DNA from: an uncultured Actinomycetes bacterium
GTDB lineage: Bacteria; Actinomycetota; CADDZG01; WHSQ01
DNA length: 64,000 nucleotides
Assembly: GCA_937863385.1 (NCBI GenBank)
Contig: CALMBW010000008.1
Span: 33,341-97,340 of the forward strand
Direction of reading: 5' to 3'
Numbering within the stretch: the stretch's first letter is position 1; every line of letters starts with the position of its first letter. This document shows positions 1-9,176 of the stretch, piece after piece. The notes beneath the pieces were generated by a model that searched no databases, was not told where the DNA came from, and saw only the letters and a program-made list of their open reading frames with translations. The translations under genes were made by a program, and so were the position numbers.

Positions 1-2124
1 CAAAGCGGTGCGATCGGCCACCCGTTTCGCCGTCGCCATCCGCAGGCAGTAGGCCAGGGCAGACTCGCTCGGACGTCGCGGCTCGGCCAGTTCGGCGGCT
101 TCCTCGGTGAACTGCGTGAAGGCTGCAGCCGCGATGCCATCGGGCCCCGACGCCTCGGTGTAGCGCTTTCGGATGCGGCGCTCCTTGATCAAGGGAACGA
201 AAGCCAGGAAGATCAGCGAGCAGGTGCCCAGGAACAGCAGCAGGCGGGCGAACGTCTTCTGCCACTCTGGGGTCCCGCGCCGAGCATTGGTTCCGGCACC
301 ACCTTCCGTAGAAGCGCCCGGGTCCACTTCCACCCGTCCTTCGCCACCACCGACCTCCGAGATCGCTTCTCCACCTCGGCCGGGCCCCCCTTCCTCTGGG
401 TCCGAGAATGGGTTCTGGAAGAGCGGGCTCTCCGTGCCGCCTTGAGGATCGGACGGTTCCAGGGTGTAGTCCGGAGTGAACGACTCGCCGCGCGGCGTGG
501 GCTCGAAACGGACCCATCCGTAAGCGTCGAAGTAGACCTCGGGCCAGGCATGAGCATCGGTTCCCCGCACCGAGTACGACCCGCCGGAGACGTCACTGGA
601 GCCGGCGAGGAAACCGACCGAGACGCGCGAGGGGTAACCGAGTTCCCTGGCGATCACGGCGAATGCCGTTGCGAACTGTTGACAGAATCCGGCCCTCACG
701 TTCACAAGGAAATCCGAGACGTAGTTGCCCGTGGGCAGGTTCGGTTCGAGCGTGTACTCGAACTCGCGTAGACGTTCCTGGATCGCGACCAATTCCTCGA
801 AGGGGGTCTTCGCCTTGCGCGTCCATCGCTGGATCATCTCGATGGCTTCGGGATCGAACGCCTGGGGGAGCTCGAAGTAGACGTCATCGAACTGACCTGG
901 GCTCGGCAGCGAGCTATCGACCAGTTCTTCGTATTCGAGGTCCGGGACGTTGGAACGTACGCGGAAGGTGTCGCCTTCCTCCAGCAGGTCGTCCAACAAC
1001 ACCGCTCCTGAATCGGGGTCGTAGTCGATCCCCGCCACGGCCTCGGCATCGTCTACCCCCATGCGTCTGACCTCGACCGGCGTCAAGGCGGCCGGGAGGA
1101 ACTCGCCTTCCAACCCGACGATCGTGATCTCTTGGACCAGCTCTCTGGTCGCGGTTATCGGGGCCGACGGCCCGCCGATGGCCCCACCCTCGGCCGGAAC
1201 GCGTCGTCGCTCGGACTCGTGCCAGGCCGTCCCGTCGAAGGTTTCCAGGCTTGCCACCCGCCAGTAGTCGCCCTCACCGGCGGAGACCCGGAAGAGCTCG
1301 GCTTCGGTTTGGTTGGGAAGGTCGGGGATGATCGATACCCACGGGTTCAACCGGCTACCCCCCGAGCCGTCTCCAGGACCATCACCGATGCCGGTGCGCC
1401 ACCTGAAGATGCCGTCCTCGATCGCGGGCAGGAACAAAGGAGAGATCACCGCACACATGATGGCTGCGGCCCCCAGCCGCCTGGCCAGATCGCCCGTCAA
1501 GGAGTCGGGGGCCGCGTCCTTCTGGTGGCTCCACGCCGACACCCACCGGCCCCAAGATCTCAGCCGGTGAGCGGACTCCAGCCCCCAATAGGTAAGGAGG
1601 GCGGCCAAGAAGACCGCGACCAGGGCGGGGGCCGCAGTCCCCGTGCCGGTGGTGAGAGCGACAGAGAACAGCACGATGGGAAAGAGGCTTGCGAGAAGGG
1701 GGCGACGCCACCGGAAGGTGGCTACCTCTCCTAACGTGGTGGCGACCCACAAGGCGCCCACTATCAAGAGCGCGTAGCCGGGTCGCAGCGGCACCGGCGC
1801 GAAGTCGACCCGGCTGTGCTCGACCGCTCGTTGCACCGAGTTCACCAGACCCGTGATCGAATCCGGTGTGGGGAGCCCCCATAGCGTTCGCGGTGCTTGG
1901 AAGACCAAGCTCAGATAGGTGACGAGCCCGGCGGTGGAAACCAAGAAGGTAAGGCTTGCACCTAGTCCCAGCCGGCGGCATCCCACGGCGAGGCCGGTGG
2001 CGATCAACATCCCGAGCATCGCCGGCCCCGGATAGTCGCCAGTGGCGAACAGTTGTTGATAGCTGAAAAGGGCGATCGACAACAAGAACCAGAGGCCTAC
2101 ACGCGCTCTTGCTTCAGAGCCCAC
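1..2124 (-). CDS. TgpA-type membrane transglutaminase (partial, C-terminus off the left edge)
   Basis: The minus-strand frame is open from 2124 to base 1, giving 708 codons with no stop, so the end of the protein lies outside the window. It starts at a GTG preceded by GGGAGGTGA and overlaps the end of the DUF58 gene by 28 bp. The N-terminal third is a run of hydrophobic membrane segments (DUF3488/TgpA N-terminus). An extracytoplasmic transglutaminase-like domain follows, with Cys481 in AGFCQQF, His525 in DAHAWPEVYF and an acidic residue (Glu541) in FEPTP. A Gly/Glu-rich linker and another membrane segment (near residue 620) lead into a DUF4129-like cytosolic tail. The family is tied to cell-envelope processing. 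The moxR-DUF58-transglutaminase order is a common conserved triplet, which supports a joint function; the substrate is unknown. Confidence 0.9.
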   Translation of the reverse strand, partial: MGSEARARVGLWFLLSIALFSYQQLFATGDYPGPAMLGMLIATGLAVGCRRLGLGASLTFLVSTAGLVTYLSLVFQAPRTLWGLPTPDSITGLVNSVQRAVEHSRVDFAPVPLRPGYALLIVGALWVATTLGEVATFRWRRPLLASLFPIVLFSVALTTGTGTAAPALVAVFLAALLTYWGLESAHRLRSWGRWVSAWSHQKDAAPDSLTGDLARRLGAAAIMCAVISPLFLPAIEDGIFRWRTGIGDGPGDGSGGSRLNPWVSIIPDLPNQTEAELFRVSAGEGDYWRVASLETFDGTAWHESERRRVPAEGGAIGGPSAPITATRELVQEITIVGLEGEFLPAALTPVEVRRMGVDDAEAVAGIDYDPDSGAVLLDDLLEEGDTFRVRSNVPDLEYEELVDSSLPSPGQFDDVYFELPQAFDPEAIEMIQRWTRKAKTPFEELVAIQERLREFEYTLEPNLPTGNYVSDFLVNVRAGFCQQFATAFAVIARELGYPSRVSVGFLAGSSDVSGGSYSVRGTDAHAWPEVYFDAYGWVRFEPTPRGESFTPDYTLEPSDPQGGTESPLFQNPFSDPEEGGPGRGGEAISEVGGGEGRVEVDPGASTEGGAGTNARRGTPEWQKTFARLLLFLGTCSLIFLAFVPLIKERRIRKRYTEASGPDGIAAAAFTQFTEEAAELAEPRRPSESALAYCLRMATAKRVADRTAL

Positions 2125-3368
2125 GGGTCACCTCCCGTCTGCTCGCCGGGGGCACCCCACACACTCCACAAGGCAGCCCACGCCGTGGCGAGCGATGCGC
2201 CCGGCTTGAGGACGAGTGATTTCACTCCCGCTCGCCGCAGCAGGGTGGCAACGGCTTCGGCAGCAGCGGTGTCACGCGGGCCGGACCCTGCTGCGGGAAC
2301 CGCGACCGCGACGACCATCTTGAATCTCCGCGCCGTCCGAGTGAGGGCATGAGCTTGCTCGACCGAAGCAGCGCCGATCACAGTGATGAGGACTCCTTCG
2401 ATCGAGGAGTGGCTTTCGATCGCACTCAACCGCTTCAGTAAAGGGTCCATGCCGCTCGTTGCCTCCGATGGCTCGATCGTCGCCAGGACGTCGAGACAAC
2501 GGTGCAGGTGTTCCGCTCCACGGCCCGACGGCACTCCGTGTCCGATGCTCGGCGTTAGGCGGAAGGCATAGCCGGATCGGTGGTACAGGTCGCACATAGA
2601 TGCGGCAACCTCGACGGCGCGTTCCCATCCGGCCGCCGTGTAGGCACCGGTGCGGTCATCGAGCAGGATCGTCGCTCTGGCGTGCCACGGGGTCTCCTCT
2701 TGCCGGATCATGTACCGGTCCCGCTTGGCGGTCGCCGGCCAGTGGATGCGTCGCAGGTCGTCACCCTCTGCGTACTCGCGCAGCGTGTAGAAGTCCTCGC
2801 CTTGGTTGCCGGTGGGTTGACGCCGGGCCGAGGCAGTGATGGTCCGGCGTGACCCGGCGTCTTTTGGGAGGATCAAACGCTCGGTACGCGGGAATGCGAG
2901 GAACTCGCTCGTCTCCGATCCCGACGAAGTAAGTCGCGCGACACCGAAGGGATCCGTGATCGTGATCTGCAACGGGCCTGCTTGGTAACGACCGCGCTTG
3001 GGCGGGCGTAGCTCGTAAGAGATGCTTCTGGCGCCGCGTGCCTCGATACCTCTGACGGCGAAACGTGCTCTTGAGGACAGATCGCTACCCGCCCGGTCTT
3101 CGAGCAACAGCAGGGGAGCAGATCCGCGGCCCTTGTTGTGAAGATGCAGTCCGACCGTGACCGGACGGCCTGCTTGTGCGCGCTGTGGCGTGATGGTGCG
3201 AGTGACGGAAACATCGTGCTTGCCCATGCGCACGACGAGGACCGAGATCACCACCAAGGCCAGCAGGCCGAAACCGAGTGACGCGAGAGCGTCTGCACCC
3301 AACGCGCTGCTGGTGACCCACAGGCCAACGCCTGCTGCGACAACGAGCCAGCCCCTGGGCGTCGGCAC
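2097..3368 (-). CDS. DUF58 domain membrane protein
   Basis: This 423-residue protein has two membrane segments in the first 50 residues. A beta-rich middle follows, and the DUF58 signature (GDDLRRIHWPATAKRD) lies near residues 200-216. The C-terminal part resembles a von Willebrand A-like fold. DUF58 proteins normally sit beside MoxR AAA+ ATPases and are thought to be their membrane-linked partners. Here moxR is 9 bp upstream and the transglutaminase gene overlaps the 3' end, so the three are one transcription unit. The start is GTG at 3368. The biochemical role is not established for this family. Confidence 0.88.
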   Translation of the reverse strand: MPTPRGWLVVAAGVGLWVTSSALGADALASLGFGLLALVVISVLVVRMGKHDVSVTRTITPQRAQAGRPVTVGLHLHNKGRGSAPLLLLEDRAGSDLSSRARFAVRGIEARGARSISYELRPPKRGRYQAGPLQITITDPFGVARLTSSGSETSEFLAFPRTERLILPKDAGSRRTITASARRQPTGNQGEDFYTLREYAEGDDLRRIHWPATAKRDRYMIRQEETPWHARATILLDDRTGAYTAAGWERAVEVAASMCDLYHRSGYAFRLTPSIGHGVPSGRGAEHLHRCLDVLATIEPSEATSGMDPLLKRLSAIESHSSIEGVLITVIGAASVEQAHALTRTARRFKMVVAVAVPAAGSGPRDTAAAEAVATLLRRAGVKSLVLKPGASLATAWAALWSVWGAPGEQTGGDPWALKQERV

Positions 3369-3377
3369 GCGGTGCCT

Positions 3378-4361
3378 CTATCCGGGTGTCGGTACCGGGA
3401 TGCGATCCAGGATCGCCCCCAGCACGTCTTCGCTGGAAGCACCGCGCATCTGAGCCTCGGGGGCGAGAAGGATCCGGTGTGCCAACACCGGCATCGAGAT
3501 CTCCTTGAGATCATCGGGGATCACGTAGTCACGGCTCTTGGTCGCCGCTACGACGCGGGCGGCTTTGAGCAGGTAGAGGGAGGCACGTGGACTTGCACCG
3601 AGGTAGACGTCCGGATGGTCTCGCGTGGCCTCGCAGATGTCGACGATGTAACTCTTGAGCTGCGGTGCGACATGCACCTCGCGAGCCATCTTGATCAGCA
3701 GGATCACGCTTTGGGCGTCGCTCACCGATTCGAGGTCTTCGAGTGGGGAGTGATCCCCGTGTCGCTCGAGAACCTCAAGTTCGGCGCTGCGCCCCGGATA
3801 TCCCATCGACAACCTCATCATGAAGCGGTCGAGTTGGGACTCTGGAAGCGGGTAGGTGCCTTCGTGCTCGATCGGATTCTGGGTCGCGATCACCATGAAG
3901 GGTTCTTCGAGGTGATGCGTGGTCCCATCTACCGTCACCTGACGTTCTTCCATGCACTCGAGCAAGGCAGATTGCGTCTTGGGGGACGCCCGGTTGATCT
4001 CGTCACCCAGGACGATGTTGCTGAACACGGCGCCATGTTTGAACTGGAACTCGCCGGTGTTGCGGTCCCATATCGACACTCCGGTGACATCTGTGGGGAG
4101 CAGGTCGGGGGTGAACTGGATCCGCTGCCAGGTCGAGCCCACGGAGCGGGCGATGGACTTCGCGAGCATCGTCTTGCCGACCCCGGGAACGTCCTCCAGC
4201 AAGAGATGACCCTCGGCGAGCAGCGCCACCAGGGACAGGCGGATGACATCGTCCTTGCCCTGGATCGTCTTGGAGACGTTGCCTACGATGCGTTCGAAGG
4301 AAGCCTGGAACTCTGAGAAATCCCCAGCTTGCAGGGCGTTGCCCGAAACGGCCTCGGCCAT
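3378..4361 (-). CDS. MoxR family AAA+ ATPase
   Basis: This 327-residue ATPase has Walker A (EDVPGVGKTMLAKS, about residues 56-69) and Walker B (IVLGDEINRAS, about 116-126). It also has the MoxR sensor region ATQNPIEHEGTYPLPE, where the polar ATQNP motif is sensor 1. MoxR proteins act as chaperone-like ATPases with von Willebrand A or DUF58 partners, here encoded immediately downstream. The ATG at 4361 is preceded by AAAGGGG at 5-nt spacing, so this gene has a normal ribosome site. It is transcribed away from the peptide transporter across a shared control region. Confidence 0.92.
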   Translation of the reverse strand: MAEAVSGNALQAGDFSEFQASFERIVGNVSKTIQGKDDVIRLSLVALLAEGHLLLEDVPGVGKTMLAKSIARSVGSTWQRIQFTPDLLPTDVTGVSIWDRNTGEFQFKHGAVFSNIVLGDEINRASPKTQSALLECMEERQVTVDGTTHHLEEPFMVIATQNPIEHEGTYPLPESQLDRFMMRLSMGYPGRSAELEVLERHGDHSPLEDLESVSDAQSVILLIKMAREVHVAPQLKSYIVDICEATRDHPDVYLGASPRASLYLLKAARVVAATKSRDYVIPDDLKEISMPVLAHRILLAPEAQMRGASSEDVLGAILDRIPVPTPG

Positions 4362-4432
4362 GGATCCCCTTTCGAACGACGTCTTTGGTTGTCCCCCCGC
4401 ACGAACCAGCGTAGCAGCGGGCCGCCGATAGA

Positions 4433-4507
4433 TGGCCGTGCACGGCCACCCCCCGCTAGCCGTGCTCAGATTACTACTAGTGTAGTAGTGCCTCCAGTGC
4501 GTATACT
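4433..4507. promoter_or_regulatory. Divergent control region between moxR and the peptide transporter
   Basis: Two symmetric elements lie here. TGGCCGTGCACGGCCA (4433-4448) is a perfect 16-bp palindrome. TACTAC-TAGT-GTAGTA (4472-4487) has 6-bp inverted arms around a 4-nt centre. TATACT at 4502-4507 is a good -10 box for the transporter operon, but there is no good -35 at 16-18 bp, where the second element ends. This is compatible with a regulator-dependent promoter. The regulator is unknown. Confidence 0.5.
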
Positions 4508-4548
4508 CCGCGGGTTCAACAATGGCTAGACCGGGGGAGGGTGGCTAC

Positions 4549-6219
4549 ATGCGTAGATCCGTGAAGTTGTGGGCGCTGTTGATGGCACTCATGTTGATAG
4601 CTGCGGCATGCGGTGGGAGTGACGACGCTGGCACCGGCGATGGCGACAACGGTGACGGCGCTGCCGAGGGGGCAACGCTCGTATTCGGAACGTCGGCCGA
4701 TCCTGTTGTCTTGGACGGCGCGCTCGTATCCGACGGGGAATCGCTTCGTGCCATCGACCAGATGTTCGAAGGTCTCGTTACGCTCGAACCTGGTACCACC
4801 GAAGTCGTTCCCGGCCTCGCTGAAGACTGGGAGATCTCCGATGACGGTCTCACCTACACGTTCAATCTCCGAGACGGTGTGACCTTCCACGACGGGACCG
4901 AGTTCAACGCCGATGCCGTGTGCTTCAACTTCGAGCGTTGGTACAACTTCGAGGGGACCTTCCAGAACCCGGCCGCCTCCTACTACTGGCAGACCGTGTT
5001 CGGTGGCTTCAGCGACGGAAAAACCCCATCTCTGTACAAGGGATGCACGGCCACGGATGACCTGACCGCCGTCTTGGAGATCAACAATCCCTCTGCTTCG
5101 ATCCTGGGTGCGCTGGCTCTGACGAGCTTCACGATGGCAAGCCCGGAGGCGCTCGAGCAGTACGACGCTGATTCGGGCAAGGTCGACGCCGACGGGATCT
5201 TCAGCCCGACCGGCACCTATGCCACCGAGCACCCGACGGGCACCGGCCCCTTCATGTTCAAAGAGTGGGTCCGCGGCGACCGCCTGACGATGGTCCGCAA
5301 CCCGGACTACTGGGGTGAATTCGAGGGCAATATCGACGAACTGATCTTCCGTCCCATCGCGGACCCCGCCGCTCGTCTGCAGGCGCTGCAGGCTGGTGAC
5401 ATCCAGGGCTTCGACCTCGTCGATCCGCAGGACTACGAGACCATCGAAGGTGACGATTCGTTGCAACTGCTGAACCGTCCTGCCTTCAACGTCGGGTACG
5501 TCGGTTTCAACCAAGCCGTCAAGCCACTGGACAACCTAGCCGTGCGCCAGGCGATCGCTCACTCGATCAACCGTCAGGAAGTCGTAGACGCTTTCTATGC
5601 GGGCCAGGGTGTCGTTGCGACGCAGTTCATGCCGCCCGAGGTGGTTGGCTACGCGGATGACGTGACGACCTACGACTACGACCCAGAGCTAGCTGCCCAG
5701 ATCCTCGAGGACGCCGGCGTGCAGACTCCGGTGCAGATCGACTTCGCCTATCCCACAGATGTGGAGCGTCCGTACATGCCGGACCCGCAGGCGAACTTCG
5801 AGGCGATGGTTGCGGACCTCGAGGAGTCCGGATTGTTCGAGGTCGAGCAGAAGAACGCGACATGGTCGCCGGACTATCTGGACAACGTCGATAACGGCCG
5901 GTACGGGCTATACCTACTCGGCTGGACCGGTGACTACGGGGACCCCGACAACTTCGTGGGTACGTTCTTCCAGACCGAGCAACCCGCCTGGGGCTTCAAC
6001 AACCAGGAGATCTTCGACGCTCTTGATGCCGCCGAACAGGAGACCGACCCAACCACGAGGGAGCAGATGTACCAGGAGGCCAACCGCCTGATCATGGACT
6101 TCCTGCCTGGTCTTCCCTACGTGCACACCGAGCCGGGCCTCGCGTTCACTGCGAACGTCGAGGGCTACACGCCGTCACCGGTGTCCCTCGAACCTTTCTC
6201 GGTCGTAACCGTCAACTGA
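4549..6219 (+). CDS. Peptide ABC transporter substrate-binding lipoprotein (SBP_bac_5)
   Basis: The product is a family 5 extracellular solute-binding protein of 556 residues. The chosen ATG at 4549 follows GGGGGAGGG and gives a clean lipoprotein signal peptide ending in LIAAAC, with Cys21 as the lipidation site; an in-frame ATG at 4522 would add nine residues in front of it. An Asp/Gly-rich linker follows the cysteine. The body has the family hallmarks, including GLAEDWEISDDGLTYTFNLR and the HDGTEFNADAV block. It heads an operon with two permeases and two ATPases, so it should deliver dipeptides or oligopeptides to them; the exact ligand cannot be read from the sequence. Confidence 0.9.
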   Translation: MRRSVKLWALLMALMLIAAACGGSDDAGTGDGDNGDGAAEGATLVFGTSADPVVLDGALVSDGESLRAIDQMFEGLVTLEPGTTEVVPGLAEDWEISDDGLTYTFNLRDGVTFHDGTEFNADAVCFNFERWYNFEGTFQNPAASYYWQTVFGGFSDGKTPSLYKGCTATDDLTAVLEINNPSASILGALALTSFTMASPEALEQYDADSGKVDADGIFSPTGTYATEHPTGTGPFMFKEWVRGDRLTMVRNPDYWGEFEGNIDELIFRPIADPAARLQALQAGDIQGFDLVDPQDYETIEGDDSLQLLNRPAFNVGYVGFNQAVKPLDNLAVRQAIAHSINRQEVVDAFYAGQGVVATQFMPPEVVGYADDVTTYDYDPELAAQILEDAGVQTPVQIDFAYPTDVERPYMPDPQANFEAMVADLEESGLFEVEQKNATWSPDYLDNVDNGRYGLYLLGWTGDYGDPDNFVGTFFQTEQPAWGFNNQEIFDALDAAEQETDPTTREQMYQEANRLIMDFLPGLPYVHTEPGLAFTANVEGYTPSPVSLEPFSVVTVN

Positions 6220-6225
6220 CGAACC

Positions 6226-6252
6226 GGGGCGGGACCTGAAAGGTCCCGCCCC
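6226..6252 (+). terminator. Perfect hairpin between binding protein and permease genes
   Basis: GGGGCGGGACCT, a GAA loop, and AGGTCCCGCCCC form a perfect 12-bp stem. No T-tract follows, so it is more likely to reduce read-through or protect the upstream mRNA than to be a full terminator. This would allow more binding protein than permease, as is common in such operons. A near-identical stem follows ftsZ at 34620. Confidence 0.65.
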
Positions 6253-6265
6253 ATCCATCACCTAC

Positions 6266-7273
6266 TTGCTTCGCTTCGTAGTCCGGCGTCTGCTCCAGCT
6301 GATCCCGATATTGCTCGGGGTCTCGATCCTGCTGTTCGCTTTCGTCAGAGCCTTGCCCGGGGGACCGGCCATCGCTCTGCTCGGCGAACGCGCCACGGAG
6401 GAGAGCGTCGAACGGATCGAGACCGAGCTTGGGCTAGACCAACCCATCTACGTCCAGTACGGCCGGTACGTCCGCAACCTGGTTCAGGGGGACCTGGGTA
6501 CCAGCACCCGGAGCCGTCAGCCCGTGCTCGAGGAGTTGAAGCAGAAGTTCCCCGCCACCGTCGAGTTGGCTTTCGCCGCGATGCTGTTCGCGATCATCCT
6601 TGGTATCCCCTTGGGGTTCCTCGCAGCCAAGAGGTACCTGGGTTTCCTCGACAACGCAAGCCTTTTCGTGTCGCTCATCGGGATCAGCTTCCCCGTGTTC
6701 TTCCTGGCACTTCTGTTGAAGTACGTATTCGCGATCAAGTTGGGTTGGCTTCCAACCGTAGGGCGCGTCGATGTGACGCGCTCGATAGAGCACCCAACGA
6801 ACTTCTATCTGCTAGATGCTGTCCTGACGCGCGACTGGGAAGGCGTTGTCGACGTACTGAAGCATCTCGTTCTACCGGCGATCGCACTCGGCACGATCCC
6901 TCTAGCCATCGTGGCGCGTATCACCCGCGCGGCGGTTCTCGACGTTCTGAATGAGGACTATGTCCGCACAGCGCGTGCAAAGGGTTTGGACCCGTCTGTC
7001 GTGGACCGCCGGCATGTGATGCGCAATGCGATGCTCCCGGTCGTGACGGTGATCGGCTTGCAGACGGGGTTGCTTCTGACGGGTGCGGTGCTCACCGAAA
7101 CGGTGTTCGCATGGCCGGGGATGGGCTCATGGATGTTGGAGGCGATCCGATTCCGGGACTATGCCGTGATCCAAGGAGGGATCCTCTTCTTCGCGCTGCT
7201 GGTGTCACTGACCAACCTCGCCGTCGACGTTAGTTACGCGTATCTCAATCCCAAGATCAGGTTGAGCCGATGA
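6266..7273 (+). CDS. Peptide ABC transporter permease, DppB/OppB type
   Basis: The 335-residue integral membrane protein begins LRFVVRRLLQLIPILLGVS, the usual N-terminus of DppB. The start is TTG at 6266 with no visible ribosome site, but no better start exists and the family alignment supports it. The binding-protein-dependent transport signature that contacts the ATPases is present (ARAKGLDPSVVDRRHVMRNA, near residue 240). It overlaps the next permease gene by 4 bp (ATGA). It should form the transmembrane heterodimer with the following gene product. Confidence 0.9.
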   Translation: MLRFVVRRLLQLIPILLGVSILLFAFVRALPGGPAIALLGERATEESVERIETELGLDQPIYVQYGRYVRNLVQGDLGTSTRSRQPVLEELKQKFPATVELAFAAMLFAIILGIPLGFLAAKRYLGFLDNASLFVSLIGISFPVFFLALLLKYVFAIKLGWLPTVGRVDVTRSIEHPTNFYLLDAVLTRDWEGVVDVLKHLVLPAIALGTIPLAIVARITRAAVLDVLNEDYVRTARAKGLDPSVVDRRHVMRNAMLPVVTVIGLQTGLLLTGAVLTETVFAWPGMGSWMLEAIRFRDYAVIQGGILFFALLVSLTNLAVDVSYAYLNPKIRLSR

Positions 7274-8166
7274 GTCTTGCTCAGGCCGAAGCTCATGAGC
7301 TAGAGCTCGAACAACCTGCGGGGCTTTGGAAAGACGCCGTCCAGCGCCTCAAGCGCAATCCCGGGGCGATCATCGGTGCGCTGCTGATCTCGATGTTCGT
7401 CTTCCTGGCGTTGTTCGCCGATGTCATCACCTCTTACGGTCCGGGCGAACAGGTTGGGAGTCTGGGAGGCAACGGCTCGCCGCCCAGCTCGGAGTTCTGG
7501 TTCGGGTTGGACAAGCAAGGTCGTGATTACTTCTCGCGCGTCGTATATGGAGCCCGCCTCTCGCTGCTTGTGGGCGTCGTTTCGGTAAGCGTGGGTCTCT
7601 CCATCGGGCTCGTGCTCGGCTCGATCGCCGGTTACTTCGGGCGGTGGGTCGACGGCCTGCTGATGCGGATCATCGACATCATGCTGGCGATCCCAAGCTT
7701 CCTACTGGCCATCGGGCTGGTGACGCTGCTGGGCCGAGGCCTGGTTCAGGTGATGATCGCCGTTGGGGCAACCCAGGTTCCGCTTTTCGCCCGTTTGCTG
7801 CGCGGCGGCATCCTGGCGCAGAAGGAGTCTGACTACGTCCTGGCCGCGCGATCATTAGGAGCGCCGGGCCCGCGCTTGCTCTTACGTCACATCATCCCGA
7901 ACTCCCTGTCACCGGTGATCGTCCAAGCGACGTTGTCCATGGCGACGGCGATCATCGAGGTCGCTGCGTTGAGTTTCGTTGGTCTGGGGCCGTCGCAACC
8001 AGGCCTTCCGGAATGGGGTCTGATGCTGGCAGACAGCGCATCCCGGCTAGAGCAAGGCCTCCATCTGGTGCTGTTCCCCGGCATAGCCATCGTCCTTAGC
8101 ACGCTCGGCTTCAACATGGTCGGAGACGGCCTGCGCGAAGCGCTAGACCCGAAGTTGAAGAGCTGA
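7270..8166 (+). CDS. Peptide ABC transporter permease, DppC/OppC type
   Basis: The 298-residue product has the DppC layout. A cytosolic N-terminus and first membrane helix are followed by a periplasmic loop (FWFGLDKQGRDYFSRVVYGAR) and five more helices. The loop for ATPase contact includes AARSLGAPGPRLLLRHIIPN. The ATG overlaps the dppB stop and the dppD ATG overlaps this stop, so translation is coupled throughout. Confidence 0.9.
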   Translation: MSLAQAEAHELELEQPAGLWKDAVQRLKRNPGAIIGALLISMFVFLALFADVITSYGPGEQVGSLGGNGSPPSSEFWFGLDKQGRDYFSRVVYGARLSLLVGVVSVSVGLSIGLVLGSIAGYFGRWVDGLLMRIIDIMLAIPSFLLAIGLVTLLGRGLVQVMIAVGATQVPLFARLLRGGILAQKESDYVLAARSLGAPGPRLLLRHIIPNSLSPVIVQATLSMATAIIEVAALSFVGLGPSQPGLPEWGLMLADSASRLEQGLHLVLFPGIAIVLSTLGFNMVGDGLREALDPKLKS

Positions 8167-9176
8167 TGAGCGAACCTCTCCTCTCGGTGACCGATCTCGA
8201 GGTGCGTTTCAAGAGCAGGCGCGGAACGATCCACGCCGTCAACGGGATCAGCTTCGATCTTCGAGCCGGCGAAACATTGGGCATCGTGGGGGAGTCGGGG
8301 TGCGGCAAGAGCGTTACGTCCTTGGCGATGCTCGGGATCCTTCCACGGCAGGCCTACCCGGCCGATGGCAGCGTGATGTTCGGGGGCCGCGATCTGCTGC
8401 GGTTGAAAGATCAAGAGATGCGCGAGGTGCGCGGCAAGGACATCGCGATGATCTTCCAAGACCCCATGACCTCGCTCAACCCGATCCTGACGATCGGACG
8501 GCAACTCACCGAGTCTCTTCGCAGGCACCTCAAGATGGACAAGGAGACGGCGCGTGAGGAGGCGGTCTCGCTTCTCGACCGGGTTGGTATCTCCGACGCG
8601 GGGGACCGGCTCAGGTCATACCCTCATCAGTTCTCGGGCGGTATGCGACAACGCGTGATGATCGCTATGGCTATCTCTTGCCGACCCAAGATCTTGATCG
8701 CAGATGAGCCGACCACGGCGCTCGACGTCACGATCCAGGCTCAGATCCTCGAACTATTGAAGCGATTGGTGTCTGAGGAGCAGATGGCTCTCATCCTGAT
8801 CACTCACGACCTGGGAGTCGTCGCGGGGGTATGCGACCGCACCAACGTCATGTATGCGGGGGGCTTCGTCGAGACTGGAGCGACCGAGTCGTTGTTTGCA
8901 ACGCCTCGCCACCCGTACACCGCCGGGCTGCTCGATTCGGTGCCGCGCCTGGATGCCTCGGGTAAGCAGAGGCTCGTGCCCATCCCCGGAACGGTCAAGA
9001 CGCTCATGGAGAAGCCGACGAGTTGCGCTTTCGCCCCGCGGTGTATGTACGCGGTCGACGAGTCTCGGCGCGAGGTCCCTCCGCTTCGGGAGATCGCGCC
9101 GGGTCATCACGTCGCCTGCTTCAACCCGGTGCCGGAGTCTGACCTGCCGCAGGGCGCGATCACGGAGGCACGATGA
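8166..9176 (+). CDS. Peptide ABC transporter ATP-binding protein, DppD/OppD type
   Basis: The 336-residue ATPase has Walker [11 protein letters not shown] (about residues 42-51), the ABC signature FSGGMRQRV, Walker [13 protein letters not shown] and the switch histidine in ITHDLGV. The C-terminal oligopeptide-transporter extension is present, with cysteines in [13 protein letters not shown] and VACF that in this family can bind an iron-sulfur cluster. It pairs with the next gene product to power the importer. Confidence 0.92.
   Translation: MSEPLLSVTDLEVRFKSRRGTIHAVNGISFDLRAGETLGIVGESGCGKSVTSLAMLGILPRQAYPADGSVMFGGRDLLRLKDQEMREVRGKDIAMIFQDPMTSLNPILTIGRQLTESLRRHLKMDKETAREEAVSLLDRVGISDAGDRLRSYPHQFSGGMRQRVMIAMAISCRPKILIADEPTTALDVTIQAQILELLKRLVSEEQMALILITHDLGVVAGVCDRTNVMYAGGFVETGATESLFATPRHPYTAGLLDSVPRLDASGKQRLVPIPGTVKTLMEKPTSCAFAPRCMYAVDESRREVPPLREIAPGHHVACFNPVPESDLPQGAITEAR

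Noticed and set aside
4516..5514. 332-codon minus-strand frame over the binding-protein gene
   Set aside because: It overlaps a lipoprotein gene with clear signal peptide and family motifs, and covers its promoter.
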